Positions 1 through 4,950 of a stretch of DNA of 5,344 nucleotides are shown here, one piece after another (the first letter of the stretch is position 1; every line of letters starts with the position of its first letter). Under the pieces are notes generated by a model that worked only from the letters and a program-made list of their open reading frames with translations, did no database searches and had not been told where the DNA came from. The DNA comes from Nitrososphaeria archaeon (GTDB taxonomy: Archaea; Thermoproteota; Nitrososphaeria; JACIWG01), in the NCBI GenBank assembly GCA_014361085.1, contig JACIWG010000107.1, positions 1 through 5,344 on the forward strand, read 5' to 3'. The position numbers were made by a program, and so were the translations under genes.

Positions 1-1
1 G

Positions 2-256
2 CTTTTACCTGACATTCCAAGAGAAAGATTTGTTCAGATAGGAAACGGTTCCGGTGCAGGCGCAAGCATGCTACTTCTTTCAAAGAAAAAATGGAGTGAG
101 GCTGAAGAGATTGTTAGAAGGGTTAAGGTTATTGAATTAAATCTTGTACCCTTTTTCAAGGACGAGTTTATTAGTGCAACATATTTTCCCCACAAAGACG
201 AGAATCTTTTCAGAAATAGTCTAGAAAAGATAAGAGAATTTGAGACAAAATTTTAA
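2..256 (+). CDS. C-terminal fragment of a RamA/RACo-like corrinoid-protein activator (DUF4445, ASKHA fold), 5' end outside window
   Basis: The reading frame is open from the left edge to a TAA at 254-256, giving 84 visible residues. The segment with IGNGSGAGAS, then LLLSKKKW, EAEEIVRRVKVIEL and FISATYFPH matches, from memory, the conserved end of the DUF4445/ASKHA ATPase domain. Proteins of this family (RamA, RACo) use ATP to drive reduction of inactive Co(II) corrinoid proteins back to Co(I), so the role fits the corrinoid protein and methyltransferases nearby. The protein ends about 25 residues after the last conserved block and has no cysteines there. It therefore lacks the C-terminal [4Fe-4S] ferredoxin domain of Methanosarcina RamA; any iron-sulfur domain would have to be N-terminal, as in RACo, and is not visible. 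The internal ATG at 68 is not a plausible start because conserved sequence continues upstream of it. The next gene follows after 25 bases, so the two are probably co-transcribed. Confidence 0.85.
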   Translation, partial: LLPDIPRERFVQIGNGSGAGASMLLLSKKKWSEAEEIVRRVKVIELNLVPFFKDEFISATYFPHKDENLFRNSLEKIREFETKF

Positions 257-281
257 TATATTCTAGAAAGAATGGTAGGCA

Positions 282-1121
282 ATGATACCAGTACTTTATG
301 TTAGTGGAAAAAATATTTCGGAAGTATGGGAAAGGTCTCTGGAACTATTGTGGGAAAAGGGTGTAAAGATAAGGACTGAATATGATAAACCAAATGATCC
401 TCCAAGCGTTGATGCGACAATGATAATGGTGGTTAGTGAACCATTAAGTGAACCAAGAATACATCTTTCTATCCCTTCAACGTTCAAGGATTTAGAGAAG
501 TATAAGAGGGAAGTTGTTGATGGCGTGCATGATCATTGGATAGACCCTAAAAGTGGAAAATGGACATATACATACCATCAGAGACTATTTAAGTATCCAG
601 CGTCGGCTGGAGCTATTGACCAGATCAAATATGTTGTTGAAAAGCTTTCTAAGGTACCTTATTCTCGTAGAGCACAGGCTATAACATGGGATCCAGAACT
701 TGACCCATTAACAAATGACCCACCATGCCTTCAAAGGATATGGTTTAGGTGTACAGAAGAAAATGGTGTATTAAAATTGAATATGAATACTCATTGGAGG
801 TCAAGGGACGCGTACAAGGCTGCATTCATGAACATGTTTGCACTTACAGAGCTTCAGAAAAAGGTGGCTGAGCTTCTAGAAAAGAGGAGGGGTGAAAAGG
901 TTGAAGTAGGCCAATATGTTGACATTTCTGACTCATACCATATTTACGGTTCTTATATCCAAGATTTCGAGAACAGGTTTCTGAAGGCATTGCGTGAAAG
1001 AGAATTTTATTCAGAAAATATTAGGAGGTCAAGAACCATAAATAGTAGGCATCCGATTGTTTTAAAGGAGGTTGAAGAAGCTATTCTAGAGCTTGAGAAA
1101 GAGGCTCAGACTTCTAGATAG
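282..1121 (+). CDS. thyA: ThyA-family thymidylate synthase, archaeal/methanogen type
   Basis: This 279-residue protein should methylate dUMP to dTMP, probably with a methylene-tetrahydromethanopterin-type donor. The ThyA active site is readable by comparison with the E. coli enzyme. R129-R130 (in PYSRRAQAITW) correspond to the phosphate-binding arginine pair, and C149 (in DPPCLQ) to the nucleophilic cysteine. R173-S174-R175-D176 correspond to the RSxD block, N184 to Asn177, and H220-I-Y222 to the HxY pair. The asparagine favours dUMP over dCMP as substrate. The first 100 or so residues do not resemble bacterial ThyA but resemble the distinctive N-terminus of the methanogen-type family. The C-terminus (to QTSR) is not the usual short hydrophobic ThyA tail, so closure over the cofactor may differ. 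The start is 25 bases after the activator gene; GGTAGG just upstream is at best a weak ribosome site. The 3' end overlaps convergent mtaB by 16 bases. The cofactor and exact substrate are inferred. Confidence 0.82.
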   Translation: MIPVLYVSGKNISEVWERSLELLWEKGVKIRTEYDKPNDPPSVDATMIMVVSEPLSEPRIHLSIPSTFKDLEKYKREVVDGVHDHWIDPKSGKWTYTYHQRLFKYPASAGAIDQIKYVVEKLSKVPYSRRAQAITWDPELDPLTNDPPCLQRIWFRCTEENGVLKLNMNTHWRSRDAYKAAFMNMFALTELQKKVAELLEKRRGEKVEVGQYVDISDSYHIYGSYIQDFENRFLKALREREFYSENIRRSRTINSRHPIVLKEVEEAILELEKEAQTSR

Positions 1122-2479
1122 TCTTTCACCTTTAACTTTTCAACTTTCCCCTCATACTGTTCAAGCGCCCTCTCAACCTTCTCATTTGGGCTAGAGTATA
1201 TTTCTTCTAGCCTTGTCTTCGCCATTTCTATAAAACGTTTTTCTCCTCTACTGAGCAAAAGTTTTTCTTCCGCCATCATCAATTCTATAGCCTTAATCGC
1301 TGAAGCGACAGTTCTAGAAAGCTCATCCTTTTCGCCTACAATGACCTCCGAAATCGAACATACTATATCAGGTGATAGGACGAAGGCTTGAGGGTTCAAA
1401 AACTTGTCAGATTTTATCATAAGATCCCTTAAACAGAAATGCGTTTTATCTTCTATAGCCACGTTCATTAACTTTGTATCGTAATGTAGTATTTCGAGGA
1501 AGACTTCTGGACCATATCCTCCAAAAAGTTTTATGTTTTCAACCTGCTCATTAGACCATAGGTCACATGCTGCTGCAACAATATTGCCGACGAGGCTAGA
1601 ATGTGCTACAGCCGAAGTTTTCCCCTCCATCGAGATAGGGTATCCTGTGATCGCTTTAAGATAAATGTTTTCATATGCACAGTCTTTTCCAGGACCTGTT
1701 GCACCCTCTTCGAAGGCAATAAGGCTTCTGCAAGCTGACATCACTCTTACAATCGATGCCAAAGAATGTGGTATCATGTTATCTTTTAAGCCACCGGCAA
1801 TTTTCATGGCCGTATTCGCGAACGCGCAGGCACTATCACCTCCAGCCAAAACAGACTTGTTTCTAGCTATCGAGACAATATTTTTCCATAATCTTTTCAT
1901 GTCAAATGTTGCAAGATATCCTAGTGATGATACTATTCCAAGAAGGTCTTGGCGTATTATAGAATAGTTAAAAAGCTCTTTCCCACCCTCTGATTCAATT
2001 GAAAGTACATCAGCTCCATTCGATGATACAAGTTCAAAAACTTCCATCATCCTATTAAATCCTTCTTCATCATGCTTTGGCTTACCAAAGTCCCTGATGT
2101 CTGCTACAGTAACCCTATAACCAACATGTAATCCATATTCTTTAGCATATCTTTCAATCAAATCCTTTTGCAAGTTAACTTGTTCAACAACAAGCCGTGG
2201 ATCCTCCATCTCCAAATAAGTTAACTCTGTTTCAAGCTGCAAATTTTCGATACCAAGTGCTACAGCCTTTTTAAGCAACTGCTCTGTAATACTCTTATAT
2301 TCTTCCCTAACATCTTTTTCAACTCTCGGAAAATACTTAACTTCAGGAACAACTACGCCATTACCAACTTCCAAACCTGTACCATATTTAAGAGGATTTT
2401 TACTGAAGCCAAAAACCAGATCTTTAGGCGTGTATGTAAGACGTGAAAATCTCATAGTTTGACACCATTTTTGCAACAT
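1106..2479 (-). CDS. mtaB: Methanol:corrinoid protein methyltransferase MtaB
   Basis: MtaB is the cytoplasmic zinc enzyme that cleaves the C-O bond of methanol and transfers the methyl group to Co(I) of a corrinoid protein. The 457-residue product is recognisable along its length, with blocks such as GLEVGNGVVVPEV, LSIESEGGKE, GGDSACAFANTAM, GATGPGKDCAYEN, YPISMEGKTS and CDLWSNE. The three zinc ligands known from Methanosarcina barkeri MtaB (Glu164, Cys220, Cys269) are present as E162, C218 and C267, with identical spacing. Two starts are possible. The listed one (ATG at 2479) has only AGGG before it. The ATG at 2455 (residue 9) gives 449 residues, has GGTG seven bases upstream, begins close to where the family usually begins, and lies about 20 bases past the start expected from the TATA box at 2497-2504; it may well be the true one. 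The gene lies 90 bases behind the mtaA-like gene on the same strand, and its tail overlaps thyA. Methanol as substrate comes from family knowledge. Confidence 0.95.
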   Translation of the reverse strand: MLQKWCQTMRFSRLTYTPKDLVFGFSKNPLKYGTGLEVGNGVVVPEVKYFPRVEKDVREEYKSITEQLLKKAVALGIENLQLETELTYLEMEDPRLVVEQVNLQKDLIERYAKEYGLHVGYRVTVADIRDFGKPKHDEEGFNRMMEVFELVSSNGADVLSIESEGGKELFNYSIIRQDLLGIVSSLGYLATFDMKRLWKNIVSIARNKSVLAGGDSACAFANTAMKIAGGLKDNMIPHSLASIVRVMSACRSLIAFEEGATGPGKDCAYENIYLKAITGYPISMEGKTSAVAHSSLVGNIVAAACDLWSNEQVENIKLFGGYGPEVFLEILHYDTKLMNVAIEDKTHFCLRDLMIKSDKFLNPQAFVLSPDIVCSISEVIVGEKDELSRTVASAIKAIELMMAEEKLLLSRGEKRFIEMAKTRLEEIYSSPNEKVERALEQYEGKVEKLKVKDYLEV

Positions 2480-2496
2480 AAAACCCTGAAATAGAA

Positions 2497-2504
2497 TATT
2501 TAAA
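2497..2504 (-). promoter_or_regulatory. Probable TATA box for mtaB
   Basis: TTTAAATA on the minus strand lies in the 90-base gap between the mtaA-like gene and mtaB. It predicts a transcript start near 2475, just inside the first possible ATG (2479) and about 20 bases before the second (2455). Another candidate box, within the palindrome ATTTTATAAAAT at 2524-2535, would serve the first ATG instead. If either is real, mtaB can be transcribed independently of the two genes upstream. Confidence 0.5.
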
Positions 2505-2518
2505 CATTATTAAAATCA

Positions 2519-2540
2519 AAATAATTTTATAAAATAAAAA
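2519..2540 (-). terminator. Possible U-rich terminator after the mtaA-like gene
   Basis: About 30 bases past the stop codon of the mtaA-like gene the minus strand reads as runs of T broken by A (a TTTTTATTTTATAAAA-like stretch). Archaeal RNA polymerases often terminate at such U-rich tracts. It overlaps the palindrome ATTTTATAAAAT (2524-2535), which could also act as a promoter element, so the assignment is tentative. Confidence 0.35.
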
Positions 2541-2569
2541 TGTTAGGGTTAAAGATCAGATTCTTGCTC

Positions 2570-3529
2570 TTACTTTCTTTTTATATTTTTTACAGTATTG
2601 ATGAATGTCTTTATATTTTCGGGTGAAGTTTTCGCTGGTATATCGCATCCTGTACTCGCAATTATGTTTTCCATCCCCTTTACCGGATTTAACATTATTT
2701 CGACATTTTCCTTGATCACATTTGGTTTCTCTGTTGCCAAATTTACTGGTGAATAGTTTCCAAATATTAGAAAACCCTTTTTTAATACCTTTGATGCTTC
2801 ATATAATGGTATGTTTTGGTCTATGCTTACCCCCGCCGCGCCTGTCTCCTGTACTTCTTCAAGCAAGTGTTTTGACTTACCACAAACATGTAATATAGCT
2901 TCCTTTTTTAGCGCCATTATCACACTTTTTAAATTTGGCTTTGAATATTTTCTGAAGTGTTCTAGAGATAGTAGGCTTGAAGTTGGCTCCGCGATGATAA
3001 TATAATCTGCACCCGCATCTTCGATTTCTCTCGCATAATCTTTTACTGTTTCCGTCACCTCTTCCAAGATTGTCTTGGCATTTTCTGGTTCCATGTAAGA
3101 TAATTTTACTAACTTTTCTATGCCTATTGTCTGTCCAGCTGCTGTGAAGGGCCCTGTTGTATATGCTCCTACTGGTACATCTTCTGAAAATTCCTTTAGC
3201 TTCTTCACCGTTTTTATGTATTCTTTCTTTTTCTCTGTTTCCACATATTTTAGTTCATTCACATGCCTTTTTACTTGAGGTGCATCGTATAAGGTATAGT
3301 TTACTTGTGCGCCAAGCATTTCAGCTTCTACTGTAAGGTCTAAAAGTGTTAACAAGGAATCGATTTCATACTCTTGGAAAATATATTTAGCTACATTAAA
3401 ATGCTTTTCTGAATTATATAGACATTCTTGTGTAGTTATTTTTAGGGCTGGTAGTGCTGGATAGCCTAGTATTGGTATTACAGGAAATCTTTCAAAGCTT
3501 TTAAAATGTTCTCTTAATGTAATTTGCAT
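2570..3529 (-). CDS. mtaA: MtaA/CmuA-type methylcobamide methyltransferase (UroD superfamily)
   Basis: This 319-residue protein belongs to the uroporphyrinogen-decarboxylase-like methyltransferases. They take a methyl group from a methyl-corrinoid protein and pass it to coenzyme M (MtaA, MtbA) or to another acceptor. The zinc site of the group, H-x-C followed by a distant Cys, is present: H214-V-C216 (in ILHVCGKS) and C295 (in ASTGCDIP), with 78 residues between the cysteines. Other family blocks are PVGAYTTGPFT (119-129), DAGADYIIIAEPTSSL (171-186) and the SIDQNIPL region (235-242). The gene starts 11 bases after the corrinoid-protein gene and has no convincing Shine-Dalgarno, so translation is probably coupled to it. 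Together with mtaB and the corrinoid protein it would complete methanol-to-acceptor transfer. Coenzyme M is the expected acceptor if the host is a methanogen; the sequence alone does not rule out a pterin or another thiol. Confidence 0.85.
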   Translation of the reverse strand: MQITLREHFKSFERFPVIPILGYPALPALKITTQECLYNSEKHFNVAKYIFQEYEIDSLLTLLDLTVEAEMLGAQVNYTLYDAPQVKRHVNELKYVETEKKKEYIKTVKKLKEFSEDVPVGAYTTGPFTAAGQTIGIEKLVKLSYMEPENAKTILEEVTETVKDYAREIEDAGADYIIIAEPTSSLLSLEHFRKYSKPNLKSVIMALKKEAILHVCGKSKHLLEEVQETGAAGVSIDQNIPLYEASKVLKKGFLIFGNYSPVNLATEKPNVIKENVEIMLNPVKGMENIIASTGCDIPAKTSPENIKTFINTVKNIKRK

Positions 3530-3540
3530 ATTTTAAAGGC

Positions 3541-4188
3541 CTATTTTCCTGTAATCCATTGTTTGCATATTCTTACCCCTTCTACAGCGTTTGCTCCGTA
3601 CCCGTCTGCACCTATACTTTTCGCATAATCTTCTGTTACTGCTGCACCGCCTATTATAACCTTAACCTTATCCCTTAATCCAGCCTCTTTTAAAGCGTCT
3701 ATAACGTTCTTCATTTCAACCATTGTGACGGTAAGCAGTGCTGACATTCCAACAATATCAGGCTTCTCCCGTTTTACGGCTTCAACAAACTTTTCTGGAG
3801 GCACATCAGCTCCTAAATCGATAACCTTAAATTCTGCAGCCTCAAGCATCATTGCAACAATATTCTTTCCAATATCGTGAAGATCGCCTCTTACTGTGCC
3901 AATCACAACCTTACCTATCTTCTTTATTTCTTCACCTTTCAAGTATGGTTCAAGAATCTTTGTTATTTCTTTACCTATTTCTCCAGCAACGATAAGCTCT
4001 GAAAGAAAGTATTCTGATGCTTCAAACTTTTTTCCAACAATTTCCATGCCTTCAGCAATACTCTTTAATATTATTTCTTGAGGGGTTGCACCTGCTTTAA
4101 GAGCCTTTAATGTGTACTCTTTTGATTTGTCGAAGTCAAGATTAACGATACTGTCTCTTATAGCATTCAATAGTTCATCTTTACTCAT
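3541..4188 (-). CDS. Corrinoid (B12-binding) methyl-carrier protein, MtaC/MtbC/MttC family
   Basis: This 215-residue cytoplasmic protein carries the methyl group on a cobamide between the substrate methyltransferase and the second methyltransferase. Residues 1-85 form the helical cap domain (ATPQEII, GMEIVGKKFEASEYFLSELI). Residues 92-213 form the Rossmann-like B12-binding domain, with the cofactor motif D102-L-H104-D-I-G107, where H104 would be the lower cobalt ligand. S149 lies in GMSALLT and the glycine pair is G180-G181 (in IIGGAAV). The start is fixed: an in-frame TAA lies directly before the ATG, and GGTGAT sits five bases upstream. It is the first gene of a minus-strand group, followed after 11 bases by mtaA and then mtaB. 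Its length and cap sequence are closer to the short MtbC/MttC carriers than to Methanosarcina MtaC, which has an N-terminal extension. Service to MtaB is inferred from position. Confidence 0.93.
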   Translation of the reverse strand: MSKDELLNAIRDSIVNLDFDKSKEYTLKALKAGATPQEIILKSIAEGMEIVGKKFEASEYFLSELIVAGEIGKEITKILEPYLKGEEIKKIGKVVIGTVRGDLHDIGKNIVAMMLEAAEFKVIDLGADVPPEKFVEAVKREKPDIVGMSALLTVTMVEMKNVIDALKEAGLRDKVKVIIGGAAVTEDYAKSIGADGYGANAVEGVRICKQWITGK

Positions 4189-4193
4189 TTACC

Positions 4194-4199
4194 ATCACC
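4194..4199 (-). promoter_or_regulatory. Shine-Dalgarno site of the corrinoid-protein gene
   Basis: GGTGAT on the minus strand is complementary to the conserved 3' end of archaeal 16S rRNA and ends five bases before the ATG. With the in-frame TAA directly upstream of that ATG, it fixes the start of this gene. Confidence 0.75.
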
Positions 4200-4218
4200 A
4201 CTTCATCACATGCAAAAA

Positions 4219-4237
4219 TATTTAAGTTTTTTATCTG
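4219..4237 (-). promoter_or_regulatory. Probable archaeal promoter (BRE-like element plus TATA box) of the corrinoid-protein gene
   Basis: On the minus strand CAGATAAAA (4237-4229) is followed by AAC and then TTAAATA (4225-4219). The A-rich block just before the TATA box is where the TFB-recognition element would sit. A start about 25 bases past the box centre falls near 4197, nine or so bases before the ATG at 4188, implying a very short leader. The position is predicted from pattern only. Confidence 0.6.
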
Positions 4238-4340
4238 GAAGCTAGAACTTTTAAGCTTAAAAAATTATAAATTTCTAAATATATTACATTAAAACAGTCG
4301 AGGTAAATATGAAAAATTTTATTTAAATCAAAAATTTATT

Positions 4341-4358
4341 CAGATAAAAGAATTTATA
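4341..4358 (+). promoter_or_regulatory. Probable archaeal promoter (BRE-like element plus TATA box) of the pyrophosphatase gene
   Basis: CAGATAAAA (4341-4349) is followed by GAA and a TTTATA box at 4353-4358. Transcription would begin near 4380, giving a leader of about 15 bases before the ATG at 4395. The nine-base block and its distance to the box are the same as in the opposing promoter. Confidence 0.6.
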
Positions 4359-4394
4359 CACTAATATTGTTAAATATGTGGAAGATGATGGAAT

Positions 4395-4931
4395 ATGAAT
4401 TATTGGAAAGATATTCCAGCAGGAGATAGGCCGCCCATATTTTTGAATATGGTTATTGAGGTTATCACAGGAAAAAGGGACAAATTTGAGTATGATAGGC
4501 AGCTTGAAATATTTGTTTTAGATAGAGTTATTCCATCCTCAGTAGTTTTTCCAGTGGACTATGGTTTTGTTCCTCAAACTTGGGCTGAAGATGGTGATCC
4601 ACTGGATATTATGCTTATGACCTATGAACCTTTAGAGGTAGGCTGTCTTGTTAAAGTTAGACTGATTGGAGCACTCATAATAGAGGATGAGAAGGGTTTG
4701 GATGCTAAAATGCTTTCTGTTCCAGTTAATGATGCTCGATTTGATGGCATTAAAGATATATCGGATGTTCACCCTCATAAGCTTAAAGAAATTCAGGAAT
4801 TTTTTGAAACTTATAAAAGGCTTGAGCCGACAAAATGGGTTAAGTTTAAGGAATGGAAGAATGTTGGAGATGCGAAGGAAATCGTTAATAGGGCTATAGA
4901 AAAGTTTTATGAAATATATCCGAGAAAATAG
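4395..4931 (+). CDS. ppa: Inorganic pyrophosphatase, family I (soluble)
   Basis: The enzyme hydrolyses pyrophosphate to two phosphates in the cytoplasm, using Mg2+, and so pulls biosynthetic reactions forward. The 178-residue length is normal for prokaryotic family I enzymes. The signature D66-G-D68-P-L-D71 is intact. Other active-site residues match the E. coli enzyme by position: E22, K30, R44, Y56 (in FPVDYGFVP), D98, D103, K105 and Y140-K141. The ATG at 4395 is the only in-frame start close to the conserved N-terminal block. It has GATGAT five bases upstream, one mismatch from GGTGAT, and a TATA box at 4353-4358. It is transcribed away from the corrinoid-protein gene out of a shared intergenic region and ends 10 bases from a convergent UroD-like gene. 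It is a housekeeping enzyme with no obvious tie to methyl transfer beyond location. Confidence 0.96.
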   Translation: MNYWKDIPAGDRPPIFLNMVIEVITGKRDKFEYDRQLEIFVLDRVIPSSVVFPVDYGFVPQTWAEDGDPLDIMLMTYEPLEVGCLVKVRLIGALIIEDEKGLDAKMLSVPVNDARFDGIKDISDVHPHKLKEIQEFFETYKRLEPTKWVKFKEWKNVGDAKEIVNRAIEKFYEIYPRK

Positions 4932-4950
4932 TTTCATTTACTTATATTTT
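4932..4950 (+). terminator. Possible U-rich terminator after the pyrophosphatase gene
   Basis: Directly after the stop codon the plus strand has several T-runs (TTTCATTTACTTATATTTT). This is the kind of U-rich stretch used for archaeal termination. It overlaps the last codons of the convergent UroD-like gene. No stem-loop was found. Confidence 0.3.

Larger units (their letters stand above)
4189..4394. promoter_or_regulatory. Divergent intergenic region between corrinoid-protein gene and pyrophosphatase gene
   Basis: This 206-base, very A/T-rich stretch separates two divergent genes and contains both of their promoters, each listed separately. The middle (about 4240-4340) has a ten-base palindrome TTAAGCTTAA at 4251-4260 and further TATA-like stretches. 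It also has a five-codon reading frame (4309-4326, MKNFI) preceded by GAGGT at 4300-4304. No convincing RNA gene or longer coding region was seen. Confidence 0.7.

Noticed and set aside
261..268. TTCTAGAA palindrome between the activator gene and thyA, considered as an operator
   Set aside because: It is only eight bases long in A/T-rich DNA, and similar TCTAGA-type strings recur by chance elsewhere (for example near 221 and 1113).
296..487. 63-codon minus-strand frame inside thyA
   Set aside because: It is antisense to the thymidylate synthase N-terminus, has no visible ribosome site and resembles no known protein.
1665..1967. 100-codon open frame on the plus strand inside mtaB
   Set aside because: It is antisense to the strongly conserved zinc-site region of mtaB, and its translation has no recognisable domain; it is a shadow of mtaB codon use.
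2811..3005. 64-codon plus-strand frame inside the mtaA-like gene
   Set aside because: It lies across the zinc-site coding region of the minus-strand gene and shows no coding signature of its own.
4239..4258. AAGCT...AGCTT inverted repeat as a terminator or riboswitch stem
   Set aside because: The stem is only five base pairs with a ten-base loop, lies upstream of the predicted promoters' transcripts, and resembles no known riboswitch; no cobalamin riboswitch features were seen.
4632..4937. 101-codon open frame on the minus strand inside the pyrophosphatase gene
   Set aside because: It lies opposite well-conserved pyrophosphatase codons; the translation is low-complexity (F, I, N, K, L rich) with no family features.
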